Below are positions 34,001 through 41,729 of a stretch of DNA of 64,000 nucleotides, piece by piece. The translations under genes and the position numbers were made by a program. The number at the start of each line of letters is the position of its first letter. Positions within the stretch are counted from its first letter, which is position 1. The stretch is taken from positions 1 through 64,000 of the forward strand of contig NZ_VOXD01000001.1 in NCBI RefSeq assembly GCF_008014675.1, written 5' to 3'. Under the pieces are notes generated by a model. That model saw only the letters and a program-made list of their open reading frames with translations. It had not been told where the DNA came from and made no database searches. This stretch comes from Neolewinella aurantiaca (GTDB taxonomy: Bacteria > Bacteroidota > Bacteroidia > Chitinophagales > Saprospiraceae).

Positions 34001-34415
34001 CGAGAACCTGCCCGGCGGCCTTGGTGTGGGTGGCCAGCAGGTAGCTGATTTCCTTGTCTGCAAGGTCTCTGCCGCCGGGTAGCCGGCTGTCGTACAACAC
34101 CCAGGTTTCGCATTTCCGGTCGGTTTCCTGGTCCCAAAATTCTCTCGGGGCCGGCATCTGGGCTCCGTGGCCGCTGTAGTAGAGCAGGCAGACGTCGTCA
34201 GGACCGGCAGCAGAAAAGTGAGAAAATCCGGCAATGACTCCTTCTCTAGAGGCTTGGTCGTCGAGCAGCGATTTTAACTTGATTTCTACGCCATTTATAC
34301 GGGCGTATTCAGTAAAAAACGTGGCGACGGCTTTGAGGTCTTCGGCACAACCGGGGAGTTTGGTGATTGGTGCGGGATAATCTGCAACGGCAATCATCAG
34401 AGCGTAAATGGTCAT
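31038..34415 (-). CDS. Caspase / alpha-beta hydrolase fusion
   Basis: A 1125-residue cytoplasmic protein (no signal). Residues 1-260 are a C14 caspase: His83 in 'LLYYSGHGAQ' and Cys144 in 'ISDSCHSG' are the dyad. The middle (about 290-820) has several beta-rich parts without enzyme motifs. Residues 852-1125 are an alpha/beta hydrolase: 'ALFIHGII' oxyanion region, nucleophile Ser932 in 'YSHSMGGLVSRC', likely acid Asp1076 in 'APTDIAVS' and His1101 in 'GSDHLSYF'. A lipase/esterase joined to a caspase suggests a protease-triggered membrane or lipid attack. First gene of the two-gene operon with the CHAT gene. A hairpin lies about 100 bp upstream. Confidence 0.9.
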   Translation of the reverse strand: MTIYALMIAVADYPAPITKLPGCAEDLKAVATFFTEYARINGVEIKLKSLLDDQASREGVIAGFSHFSAAGPDDVCLLYYSGHGAQMPAPREFWDQETDRKCETWVLYDSRLPGGRDLADKEISYLLATHTKAAGQVLAISDSCHSGTITRTAQMVPRMAPDANADVRFQDFLGHESYRTEGEFRHPPVRDHVTLSACRAEQLAMEMPFNGTPRGLFTYHLLATMNSVDLSQISYAGLADRVRVRIKNNYRNQDAHSVATGKADMNQYFLSGNLKQNRSLCLDYAQPGGWFVPQGEISGSSAGTTGTVLDGETEREITVNRVDGGRSYIRAEEWMNPDRTPYPLLYLGNEKKVLKLYLSADFPNQTYNALLANAIEDTNGQLLITDELKDAKYQITYLKEYGVVLSLPDEQRPLFEGEDIRQDGWAGRFIRKISQVSGYENVLKLGPTTRVLNLETAVEIKLEQIATDVYGEEITADNQEQPTDGTAVFSYTRDEEGDLAQPLLRLGVKVKPGQGPLYVGMLYLDEAFSVSGTAMPVKRLTDEDQSPYLTRLSGEDENGDSYYFNHIALSLPDQLQSWGLTEITNYLKVIVSQSEFTLAEYEQPGLLLQEKKEKETLRGAGVPRVKRKERRDRWGVKNIPITIYRPLMSGAVTHPDGSSVITVEQMPDGVSFNDIVLDCSMSSSRALTSTAAPALPTEGFGMAPANMFNSRDVMASQTPLDMVHLTGLTNGDQVTARSPMRLKAGDLAKDGCLIFAYDEVAKRYYPVGFPDRDSNTLVVQQLPQPEAKPEQYSRSLGGSIKLFFRKVVVDAVPWLDGSVNKLRQAEVTPDLKVNYLTDNTKALTDKVAAAQKPIALFIHGIIGDTTTAPAILRRAKMADSSELYAQYDLLLTYDYENLKTPLMDTARDLQKQLTEIGLSAGHSKTLHVYSHSMGGLVSRCFIEMLSGRDVVTHLLQFGTPNGGSPYGNVAQWVTPLLSRALASGAAYQPYLAPLLGLRWFINNALETLKQMKTGSDFLKMLKEEGVRGNVPYSVINGDIRLMPDVTTEDLNFYQRIIAKLDWRDALDAVFFMAPTDIAVSVKSQQDIPGLQNLPDAIGSDHLSYFINESSVEVLEGYLPALFTAK

Positions 34416-34514
34416 TGGCTATGGGGGTGTGTTCAGAAGGGTGAATATAAGGTTTTACTTAGTTGCGGGGTCGGGCAACAGTAAGGAAGTGTCCGGTTGT
34501 TACGGGAACTAAAA

Positions 34515-34544
34515 CTCCCCGCCTGTAGTGTTACCGACGGGGAG
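34515..34544. terminator. Hairpin about 100 bp upstream of the caspase gene
   Basis: Stem CTCCCCG / CGGGGAG with a 16-nt loop, with AAAA before and CAAAAA after. On the minus strand it is followed by TTTT, so it is terminator-like in the leader of the caspase operon, or ends an unknown transcript. Confidence 0.6.
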
Positions 34545-34859
34545 CAAAAACCTGCTTTCAAAAATTAAATCTACTTATCGTTCTGTGAAGGTTCTTATGC
34601 ATGAGAAGCCCGGTCTTAGCTGAGCTGCCGTTCTGGTATTGTTCTTTGGCCTTGTTGAAAGTAAGGTTGGCAGGCCTTTTCAGAGAAGAATGAAATCAAT
34701 TACACCTACGGAGTATGTGTTGGTCGTGATGGCCATGAAATCTTTTGGGGCTAATGGTGTGTAAGGGGTAAAACTGAATCCCAAAGTAATGGGGCTCGTT
34801 GTTTCAGGAACTGTTGAGTTAGGTGACAGAGGTTGGTTGGTGCCGCACACTACCAGGCA

Positions 34860-34917
34860 TTTTTGGTTCCCTCTCCAACATGCTTCGTGTAAAGCTCAGC
34901 GGAGAGGGAACCAAAAA
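34860..34917. terminator. 17-bp perfect hairpin with A and T tails
   Basis: TTTTTGGTTCCCTCTCC (34860-34876) pairs perfectly with 34901-34917 and encloses 24 nt. T and A runs at the stem ends make it a possible bidirectional terminator, though no gene ends here. Confidence 0.65.
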
Positions 34918-35103
34918 AGTCCATTTGTGTGGAGTTGCCGATAATCAGCATGCGAATTTATAATTTTGCAGCTTGTTTTAGAACTTTAACGTGAGGTTCC
35001 GGTGGCTCTACCGGCAAAAACAGGGGTTTTTACCTGTTGGTGCAGGGTTGTACTCCCTTGCCAGAAGAGGTATTTATCCGCAGGGGGCGGATCGTTTTCT
35101 GGT

Positions 35104-35122
35104 GGCGCGGCCGCAGGTGCAA
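35104..35122 (-). repeat. Dispersed 19-nt repeat, copy 8
   Basis: GGCGCGGCCGCAGGTGCAA, a full match. It points toward the caspase operon, 0.69 kb away, and pairs outward with the copy at 35198. Confidence 0.85.
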
Positions 35123-35197
35123 AATGAGTTGTGCGGAAAAATACGCTTGTATCAACTTGAGTCGAATGGCTATACGGAGCCTGTTAAAACCACGCCC

Positions 35198-35215
35198 GGC
35201 ACCTGCGTTTGCGCC
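35198..35215 (+). repeat. Dispersed 19-nt repeat, copy 9
   Basis: GGCACCTGCGTTTGCGCC, a close variant, pointing to the operon at 35676. Confidence 0.7.
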
Positions 35216-35675
35216 CTTAGTGGTCTGGTTGCAGTAAGTCGCCGATGAGTGGAATTACCCGTTTGAGCGAGGGAAAGTACCTGGATTTACACCAGGTGCC
35301 TGCGAAATCAGCAGGAACGGTTCGTTATTGCGGGCAATTCATTAATCTGTCGGAGCTGTGTTAGCTCCCTAACCCATGTTTGCTACACGGTGCAGCACCT
35401 GCCGGGGCGTTCGGATCGGTGCAATTGGCTCGCTGTACAAATCAGTCATACTTTGAAAATTATACTCCCTTGAACGAATTTTTGTCGCCGAAGCCATCGA
35501 TTTAGGGTGGCTTCGGCATTTTACCCCCTTCTATCGCGCATTTGTAGGTAGAAATACGGTATTGAATAGGTATAAATACCTATTTTGGACCTGGTGCCTT
35601 GTAATGCAGGGTTGCACTGGCCTTTCTTGCGAGCGCAACCCTCCAGAAATACACCCACCCATAATTTAGATTTTG

Positions 35676-36485
35676 ATGATTGAACGAGAACACATTGCTG
35701 TGGAAGACGCTGTCAAAAATTGGCAGCGCTGCCGCCAGGAAGACCTGCCGCGGGCCTTTTACGCGTACGATGATGAAGAATGTCAGAGTGAGCGCGTTGT
35801 AACCTACCGGATCGGCCGCGAGGACATGGAGGACCTCATCAGCAACGTCGTGACCAATGAAGAGGGAATGCCCACAAAGGACTTCCATTTCAAAATTCAC
35901 CTCGGTTTGCGTAAGGATTTGCTCACCGATGAAATTCCGGAGTACCCCGCATTTACGCTCTTCATGCAGGCGCTGAATCACTACCCGGCCAAAGGGCAGC
36001 AACTTTGTGCGGACGATTACGCCGGAAGCGTAGAGCTTATTTGGGAGAAAAACAGCCGCTTCAGCGAAACGATGGGCGAAGGAACCGAAAGCGACAAGAA
36101 CGCGCTTTCGGCGGCCGGAGCTTATTTATTCATCCACAGCTGGATGGAATTGCCTGAAGAAGTCCTGGCTGAGCCCTTTACTGCGGTATCCAAAGTACTC
36201 GGTAAAAGAGTACGGTCTTATCGTTTTGCCGAAGCCGAAAGTGCAAGTATCTACCAAGATATTCTGAACAGCCTCAAGAGCGATGCCCCCATGCTCGATG
36301 TACATATGGGCAACGGTATGGCTGTTTGGCAGCACCCTTTCAGCTTTCGTCCCGTCATCGAGGTGAAGGATGTTCTGAAGAATGCCGAAAGTCCGCGAAT
36401 GGCAGGAATCAATAGTACTGCAAACAGCGAAGGGGATACCTTTTATGACTTTGGAGGCCCTGAACCGCCTCCAAAAGAACTATGA
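35676..36485 (+). CDS. Unknown protein, first gene of a signalling operon
   Basis: A 269-residue cytoplasmic protein that I do not recognise. No signal peptide or membrane segment is seen. It contains 'VVTYRIGREDMEDLISNVV', 'HFKIHLGLRKDLLTDEIP', a Trp/acidic region 'SAAGAYLFIHSWMELPEE', and a Pro/Gly-rich C-terminus 'FGGPEPPPKEL'. Its stop overlaps the start of the next gene by 4 bp (ATGA), so the two are translationally coupled. It may be an input or adaptor for the histidine kinase of the same operon, but no motif supports this. The start is ATG 35676; TTG 35673 would add one residue. Confidence 0.8.
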   Translation: MIEREHIAVEDAVKNWQRCRQEDLPRAFYAYDDEECQSERVVTYRIGREDMEDLISNVVTNEEGMPTKDFHFKIHLGLRKDLLTDEIPEYPAFTLFMQALNHYPAKGQQLCADDYAGSVELIWEKNSRFSETMGEGTESDKNALSAAGAYLFIHSWMELPEEVLAEPFTAVSKVLGKRVRSYRFAEAESASIYQDILNSLKSDAPMLDVHMGNGMAVWQHPFSFRPVIEVKDVLKNAESPRMAGINSTANSEGDTFYDFGGPEPPPKEL

Positions 36486-37186
36486 TAGACTATTTGTACA
36501 ATCCTGACTTTTGGGCATTGGAATGGACATGGAGATCAGTCAGTCGTAAGACGCTGCTACTGCCAATTATAGTAGCTTTGATCACAGGCCATTTCAGGCA
36601 TCCTGTACACCTTAAGATCATATTTTTTTCCGGATATTCTTTGTTAATGGAGCACTGCTCCACCGACAATGACCTCAAAAATCTATTCAACGATGAGACC
36701 AATTCACCCTGGTACCATCTGCTTACTCCGGTCTTGTTTTTTTTACTTACCAGGTTTTTTTCAGAGTACCTGGATCATGGAAAGTACAGATTTTTGCGCT
36801 GGCTTCTACCGTTGGCGTTCTTGATTCTCGTTATCCTGAACATCATTTCGGAGGGAGGGCTGGAGGTTTTTCCCAGCAAGATTGTAGGCCTTTATTCGAT
36901 TGCGGGCATCATCCTTTCTGTGGGCTACTTCCTTTACCTGCTGCGTACTCTTACCGACTACTACATCGAAAGAAAGCCGATGTTTTGGGTCAGCTCGGGG
37001 CTGTTGATCTATTTCGCCGGGAATTTTTTACTCTGGATAGGTTTGAATTTTATCACTTACGACCGTGACTTCTTTTACTCGATTTACCGGATCAATTCTA
37101 TCGTGACGGTTTTGCTTTATGTTTTCTTCACGATAGCAATCTTTCTTAATCCTCATGATGAAAATAAACACAGGTCACCTAATTAA
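36482..37186 (+). CDS. Multi-spanning membrane protein of the signalling operon
   Basis: A 234-residue inner-membrane protein with about six to seven hydrophobic helices (for example 'TLLLPIIVALITG', 'LLTPVLFFLLTRFF', 'WLLPLAFLILVILNII', 'FAGNFLLWIGLNFI', 'VTVLLYVFFTIAIFL'). It starts in the 4-bp overlap with the upstream gene and ends 5 bp before the histidine kinase. Membrane proteins of this size often precede LiaS/NarX-type kinases in Bacteroidota and are taken to be the sensor part, since the kinase has only one helix. The polar N-terminus 'MIDYLYNPDFWALEWTW' and conserved acidic positions may be the sensing face. Family not identified. Confidence 0.8.
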   Translation: MIDYLYNPDFWALEWTWRSVSRKTLLLPIIVALITGHFRHPVHLKIIFFSGYSLLMEHCSTDNDLKNLFNDETNSPWYHLLTPVLFFLLTRFFSEYLDHGKYRFLRWLLPLAFLILVILNIISEGGLEVFPSKIVGLYSIAGIILSVGYFLYLLRTLTDYYIERKPMFWVSSGLLIYFAGNFLLWIGLNFITYDRDFFYSIYRINSIVTVLLYVFFTIAIFLNPHDENKHRSPN

Positions 37187-37191
37187 CGAAA

Positions 37192-37980
37192 ATGATTGTT
37201 TTAGCCAATCTTAGCGGAGAGTACCTGAACTTATTCCTTGCCGGAATATTTGGCATGGTCTTGTTAAGCATCGCTCTCGTGGTGTTTTTCGTGGTGTATC
37301 AGCGGCGAATCTTCGCGCAGGAAAGAAAAAGAGAAGAGGAAGAAAAGGCACATCAGAAGGAATTGCTGATAGCTGCAGTAGAAGTACAGGAGGCAGAACG
37401 ACGCCGAATTGCCGGAGACCTCCACGACGATATTGGCAGCCTGCTGTCCGCTACCCGGCTTTATCTGCGTCAGCTTAAGGCTGATGCACCCATCGAAAAA
37501 AATACAGAAATAAGAGACCAGGCACTTTCCATCCTCGACGAAATGATCCAGAATACCCGCCGGATCACCCACGATCTGTTGCCTCCCACACTTGAAAAGT
37601 TCGGACTTCAGGCCGCCGCTGAAGATATGTGTGAACGAATCAATAAGAGCGGCGGAATAAAGGTTAACTTCCGTTCTGACACGGATGTAAGGCTCGATCC
37701 TAAAAAGGAAGTGGCCATTTACCGCGTACTGCAGGAGCTTTTCAACAACACCCTGAAGCACGCCAAGGCTAAAACCATCGATGTATCCATCGGGCAAAAG
37801 CAGGACAGCTTCAGCTTTGTTTACGCTGATGATGGAAAAGGTTTCGACCCCGCAGCTATAGAAAGCGTCGGTCTCGGACTGCGCAACATCGAGAGCCGTG
37901 TTTCCCTGATCGGGGGGAATTTGAAATCCACGACCTCTCCCGGCAATGGCCTCACCGTTACCGTGACATTAACGACATAG
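37192..37980 (+). CDS. Histidine kinase, HisKA_3 (NarL/LiaS) type
   Basis: A 262-residue sensor kinase. One membrane helix near residues 13-36 is followed by a short charged coiled coil ('QERKREEEEKAHQKELL'). The dimerisation/phospho-acceptor region is 'AERRRIAGDLHDDIGS' with His78. The ATPase domain shows the N-box 'QELFNNTLKHAKAK' and G1/G2 motifs 'DDGKGFDP' and 'GLGLRNIESRV'. There is no extracytoplasmic sensor domain, so sensing probably depends on the membrane protein encoded just upstream. It should phosphorylate the regulator 34 bp downstream, completing a two-component system. Confidence 0.92.
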   Translation: MIVLANLSGEYLNLFLAGIFGMVLLSIALVVFFVVYQRRIFAQERKREEEEKAHQKELLIAAVEVQEAERRRIAGDLHDDIGSLLSATRLYLRQLKADAPIEKNTEIRDQALSILDEMIQNTRRITHDLLPPTLEKFGLQAAAEDMCERINKSGGIKVNFRSDTDVRLDPKKEVAIYRVLQELFNNTLKHAKAKTIDVSIGQKQDSFSFVYADDGKGFDPAAIESVGLGLRNIESRVSLIGGNLKSTTSPGNGLTVTVTLTT

Positions 37981-38014
37981 AAAACAAGGACCCTGTTAGC
38001 GAAATACTGTTCAC

Positions 38015-38683
38015 ATGAATAACCTGCATACCATGACTTCCACCACTCCTATTCGCATCGCATTGGTCGATGATCAGAAACTATTTCGCGGAGGCTTACG
38101 GATGATCCTGTCCGACAATGAAAATTTCAACGTCGTTTTTGAGGCGGGCAACGGCAAACAGTTTTTCGAACGCCTCGCCTTCGAGCCAGTTGACGTCGTA
38201 ATCCTCGACGTCGAGATGCCCATAATGGACGGTATCGAAACCCTGAAACTGATCAAAGAAAAGTATCCAGAGGTTCATGTCATCATGCTGACCATGCACG
38301 ACAACGACCGGCTCATCAATCACCTTATGCAAGAAGGGGCGAGTGGTTTTTTGCTCAAAGATGAGAACCCCGAGGTGGTACGCACTGCCGTGGAAAGGGT
38401 TGCCCAGGAGGGCATCTACTTCCGCGATTACGTCTCCAAGGCACTGCTCAAAGGAGGGCGCCAAAAGTCAGATTCCGCCAGTTACGGCGGGCCCGAAATA
38501 ACCGAGCGAGAACGTCAGGTCCTCTGCCTCATTTGCCAGGAGTTCACCAGCAAGGAGATCGCCGAAAAACTCTTCATCAGCGCCCGTACGGTAGAAGGAC
38601 ACCGTCGGAGCCTACAGGACAAGACCGGGTCGCGCAACATCGTTGGACTCGTCCTTTATGCTGTCAAAAACGGGATCGTCTGA
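38015..38683 (+). CDS. Response regulator, NarL/FixJ family
   Basis: A 222-residue regulator. The receiver domain has 'IALVDDQKLFRGGLRM', the phosphorylated Asp in 'VVILDVEMPIMDG' (Asp65), Thr in 'IMLTMHDND' and Lys in 'GFLLKDENPE'. A C-terminal LuxR-type helix-turn-helix follows ('ITERERQVLCLICQEFTS' and 'ISARTVEGHRRSLQDK'). It pairs with the histidine kinase 34 bp upstream. The targets are unknown, but autoregulation of the operon is common in this family. The start at 38015 is used; ATG 38033 (MTSTTPIRIA) is an equal choice. Confidence 0.93.
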   Translation: MNNLHTMTSTTPIRIALVDDQKLFRGGLRMILSDNENFNVVFEAGNGKQFFERLAFEPVDVVILDVEMPIMDGIETLKLIKEKYPEVHVIMLTMHDNDRLINHLMQEGASGFLLKDENPEVVRTAVERVAQEGIYFRDYVSKALLKGGRQKSDSASYGGPEITERERQVLCLICQEFTSKEIAEKLFISARTVEGHRRSLQDKTGSRNIVGLVLYAVKNGIV

Positions 38684-38685
38684 AA

Positions 38686-38761
38686 GTAATTGGTTCGTTG
38701 GGGCGTTGGAATTTTGAGACGTGCTAACTCCAACGAACCAACGCCCCAACGAACCAATTAC
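38686..38761. terminator. 24-bp perfect inverted repeat between convergent genes
   Basis: The left arm 38686-38709 starts GTAATTGGTTCG and the right arm 38738-38761 is its exact inverse. The loop is 28 nt. The right arm overlaps the stop codon of the minus-strand gene at 38758. It probably ends transcription in both directions. Confidence 0.75.
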
Positions 38762-39519
38762 TTCTTCCCCTTCGCCGCCCAGAAAATGCCTCCGTAGAGG
38801 TGATCGAGGAAGTCTTTGTCGCTGAATACAGCCGGAACGTGCCCGAAGTTGGTGTACCATGCACGTCCTCCATCATAATTGTGGTACCATGACATTGGGT
38901 GGAAATCACCATGCCCGCGCGATTTGTTGTCTCCCCATTGAGCCTCTGTATTATAGGTGGTTTCGTCTACGGTAATGAGGTAGTTGAATCCGGGTCTGCG
39001 GGTTCCGTCTTTATATTCGTAGAATTCGTCGGTCCACATCCGGCGTTTGGGCCAGGTGTTCAGTCCGGGGAAGCTATTGTCGTGAACATCCACCATTGCG
39101 GTTTGAACTACAGGGTGGATTTTAAACATATGGCCCACCATATCCGTGTACCATTTCCAGTCGTATTCGGTATCGGAGGCGGCATGAACACCTACCCAAC
39201 CCTTACCGGCCTGGATGAATTTCTCGATGGCAGCTTGCTCGGCGTCGTTGAAAACATCACCGGTAGTGTTGATCATGATAATCACGTCGTATTTAGCCAA
39301 CCACTCGTCGTTTAAGCGCATCGCTTTTTGTTTCAGCTCCACTTTGAAATCGTGTCGGGATGCCAGCTTGTGCATTGCCGGAATGGCGTCGAAACTGCTC
39401 TCGTGCTGCCAGCCGGCCGTTTCGGTGATAAGGAGCGCGCTGAACTGTTGGGCGCTCAGGAAGGAACACATCAGCGCGAGGACGCAGGTGCAAATAAGGT
39501 TTTTTGAGAAGCTGTGCAT
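38758..39519 (-). CDS. ThuA domain protein, exported
   Basis: A 253-residue ThuA-type protein (trehalose utilisation family, class I glutamine amidotransferase-like fold). It has a signal peptide (MHSFSKNLICTCVLALMC) whose codons contain a copy of the dispersed repeat. Family marks are 'ALLITETAGWQHESSFDAIP', 'YDVIIMINTTGDVFND', 'AIEKFIQAGKGWVGVHAAS', 'HPMSWYHNYDGGRAWYTNFGH' and 'FLDHLYGGIFWAAKG'. Members are often domains of larger sugar-oxidising or carbohydrate-degrading proteins; this one stands alone. The role is uncertain. The exported location is inferred from the signal peptide. Confidence 0.9.
   Translation of the reverse strand: MHSFSKNLICTCVLALMCSFLSAQQFSALLITETAGWQHESSFDAIPAMHKLASRHDFKVELKQKAMRLNDEWLAKYDVIIMINTTGDVFNDAEQAAIEKFIQAGKGWVGVHAASDTEYDWKWYTDMVGHMFKIHPVVQTAMVDVHDNSFPGLNTWPKRRMWTDEFYEYKDGTRRPGFNYLITVDETTYNTEAQWGDNKSRGHGDFHPMSWYHNYDGGRAWYTNFGHVPAVFSDKDFLDHLYGGIFWAAKGKK
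39473..39492 (-). repeat. Dispersed repeat inside a signal peptide (ThuA)
   Basis: On the minus strand TTGCACCTGCGTCCTCGCGC, read in frame as I-C-T-C-V-L-A-L in the signal peptide of the ThuA-type protein. Confidence 0.75.
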
Positions 39520-39647
39520 GTGGGATCGATTGTTTGTTAACGACGGGTCAAGGTAGGAAAAAAAGTAATCGGGGTCACAGCAAAAAGTACGCTGAAGTCA
39601 ACAGATCACCAGCAACCGGGGTTAGAGGAATGCTAAACCTTCCGTAA

Positions 39648-40451
39648 TTGTCTACTTCCATCATCCTGGCCGCCATTGCGGTCGTCGTCCTTTTCGCAGC
39701 ATTGCTGTACTGGATCTTTCGCCCCAAACCGCTGGAGCCGCTGCCCGAGTTCAAGGAAACCTGGCGGGACACCCTCGAAGAAAAAGTCAACTATTACCGT
39801 GAACTGGACGACGAAGACAAGAGCCGATTCCGTCAGCGAATGCGGGACTTCCTGCGCAGGGTCGAGATAACGGGTATCGGTACCGAGGTGACCGAAACTG
39901 ACCGGGTGTACGTAGCGGCGAGCGGCATCATCCCTACCTTCGGTTTTTTGAAGTGGAACCAGTACCCGAAGCTGAACGAGGTTCTGCTGTACAAAACTTC
40001 CTTTCGCGAAGGAGACTTCGCTACAACCGGTGCCGACCGCCGCGTTGCCGGCATGGTGGGTGGCGGATTCATGAACGGAAAATTATTGCTTTCGCGGCCG
40101 TCCCTCCACCAGGGCTTCGAACATGCGGGCAGAGGCAACACCGGAATCCACGAGTTTGCCCATTTGCTGGATAAAGCCGACGGAGATACCGATGGTATCC
40201 CCGCCTATTTTATGGACAATAGTTACGTTCTCCCCTGGTTGGAGATGATCCGCAGCGAAATGGAAGCTATCGAGCGCGGGGAATCCGATATCGACGATTA
40301 TGCGACCACCAATAAAGCCGAATTCTTCGCCGTAGTAGCCGAGTATTTCTTCAACCGCCCGGCGGCCTTTGCCGAGCATCATCCCAAAATGTTCCGCCTG
40401 CTCGAAAAGGTATTCCAGCTGGATATGGACGATGACGGCGTGATTGGCTAA
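39648..40451 (+). CDS. mtfA: MtfA-type zinc-dependent peptidase
   Basis: A 267-residue membrane-anchored zinc peptidase. A single helix (residues 4-24, 'ILAAIAVVVLFAALLYWIF') is followed by 'LDDEDKSRFRQRMRDFL' and the metal-binding 'NTGIHEFAHLLDKADG' with HEFAH. Other family signatures are 'EVTETDRVYVAASGIIPTF' and 'FFAVVAEYFFNRPAAFAE'. MtfA in Escherichia coli interacts with the glucose repressor Mlc, but Bacteroidota copies carry the membrane helix and their targets are unknown. TTG 39648 is the start; no ATG fits. It is transcribed alone. Confidence 0.92.
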   Translation: MSTSIILAAIAVVVLFAALLYWIFRPKPLEPLPEFKETWRDTLEEKVNYYRELDDEDKSRFRQRMRDFLRRVEITGIGTEVTETDRVYVAASGIIPTFGFLKWNQYPKLNEVLLYKTSFREGDFATTGADRRVAGMVGGGFMNGKLLLSRPSLHQGFEHAGRGNTGIHEFAHLLDKADGDTDGIPAYFMDNSYVLPWLEMIRSEMEAIERGESDIDDYATTNKAEFFAVVAEYFFNRPAAFAEHHPKMFRLLEKVFQLDMDDDGVIG

Positions 40452-40685
40452 GGCCAATCTTTCAGTTTGAGGTGTTCGTCTGAATCGGGGATGACTTTTC
40501 TTAAAGTCTGGTTAAATGTCTGGCATGGAGTATTGCAGGACGTCAGCGTAGTCTAATTTAATGTGAGATTTGAAGACAGGAATCCAGAGGGCAAAGGAAG
40601 CGATGGCTTTGTCTGTCGTCTTCGTTGTTTTGCTTTGGAACCCGGTCTCCGCCTAACGTTGATTCAGAACAAATACCCTTTACCT

Positions 40686-41642
40686 ATGCCCCGATTATTA
40701 ACCCTGCTTTTCTTATCCCTTCTTTGCACCTGCGTTTTCGCCCAAACAGACGCCGGATCAACCGGAATTCCACGCGGCTCCGCGAGTCTGCTCGTCGAAT
40801 TCGGAGACGGGACCTGGGAGCTTTCACTTTCCAGCAGTACGCGTTTCCAGAAATATCGGTACGTAACCCAGGCGAACTATGACCGGAGACCGGCTGTGTT
40901 TAAGAACTATACCATCGTGCCGGGCACCGACCGCTTCGACCTGAGAATGGTCCACGACCTGCTCGATGAACTGAGACGGGAAGGATGGCAAATTACCGCA
41001 ACCAACTACAACCGCTCTCAGTCGGCAAACGAAATGGGAACCTCTTACCGTGAAAGCATTTTCTATCATTTCTCAGTACCTGTTCTTCCGGAAAATCCGG
41101 AAGACGGAAAGGCCGACGACGAAGTCCTCCTTGAGGTGAGCGTAGCCGAGCGCGATAACCTGTTGCTGCGCGGAAGAATGAGCAAGTCGGCCTCAGGGGA
41201 GGCGACCCTCGTAATGGAACGAATGACGAACGATGGCTGGAAAGCTTTCTACACCCTCGGCAGCGAGAGTATGCTGACCGATGAACTCGTTCCCCGCATC
41301 GAAGAAATAAATGCCTCAAAGGACAAGCTGAGTTTTCGCGTTGCGATGGCCAACGGCAGGTACGATTACCACTTCGACCGGAAAGTGAACGATGAGTATT
41401 ATTTCACCGGTCTTCGCTTTGAGAGCTCTGAAGTCTGCGGGTTGTTTCAGTACGACCTGAAACTGTCGAACGCCATCGACGCTCAGTTGAACGGGTTTTA
41501 CCGGCCAGCGTCCTGCGATGCCGCAGAAAAAGCCAAAATCGTATATGGGCGTTATGAAGTGTTGCGGACGAGCCTGAAAGATTTTCAGCCCGGAGCGCAA
41601 CGTATTGAGCTGAAAAAACCGGAACAAACTATCTTTTATTGA
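40686..41642 (+). CDS. Exported protein of unknown function
   Basis: A 318-residue protein with a signal peptide (MPRLLTLLFLSLLCTCVFAQ) encoded partly by a copy of the dispersed repeat. The mature part has mixed strands ('ASLLVEFGDGTWELSLS', 'GWQITATNYNRSQSANEMG', 'YYFTGLRFESSEVCG') and no recognised enzyme motif. It looks like a soluble periplasmic or surface protein with two Cys that could pair ('EVCGLF' and 'PASCDAAEK'). The longer frame from 40563 is rejected as it lacks signal-peptide features. It is 87 bp upstream of the ATP-grasp-like gene; whether both share a message is not clear. Confidence 0.78.
   Translation: MPRLLTLLFLSLLCTCVFAQTDAGSTGIPRGSASLLVEFGDGTWELSLSSSTRFQKYRYVTQANYDRRPAVFKNYTIVPGTDRFDLRMVHDLLDELRREGWQITATNYNRSQSANEMGTSYRESIFYHFSVPVLPENPEDGKADDEVLLEVSVAERDNLLLRGRMSKSASGEATLVMERMTNDGWKAFYTLGSESMLTDELVPRIEEINASKDKLSFRVAMANGRYDYHFDRKVNDEYYFTGLRFESSEVCGLFQYDLKLSNAIDAQLNGFYRPASCDAAEKAKIVYGRYEVLRTSLKDFQPGAQRIELKKPEQTIFY
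40724..40742 (+). repeat. Dispersed repeat inside a signal peptide (40686 gene)
   Basis: TTGCACCTGCGTTTTCGCC, read in frame so that TGC-ACC-TGC-GTT-TTC-GCC encodes C-T-C-V-F-A before the Gln at the cleavage region. Confidence 0.85.
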
Positions 41643-41729
41643 TCTTTGGGGGGCAAACATCGGGCCAAAGACTCCGTTAAGGGAACTGGCTGCCGAACAG
41701 TAAAGCGTGTCAACCAATACCCCCCCATA

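Larger units (their letters stand above)
34416..35675. other. 1.26 kb gene-free region upstream of the caspase operon
   Basis: No convincing gene is present in 1.26 kb, the longest gap in the window. It holds two hairpins (34515-34544, 34860-34917), two copies of the dispersed repeat facing away from each other (35104, 35198), further degenerate repeat words near 35288-35410, and a short open frame of about 57 codons on the minus strand at about 34684-34850 lacking a start. A structured RNA transcript cannot be excluded. Confidence 0.55.
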
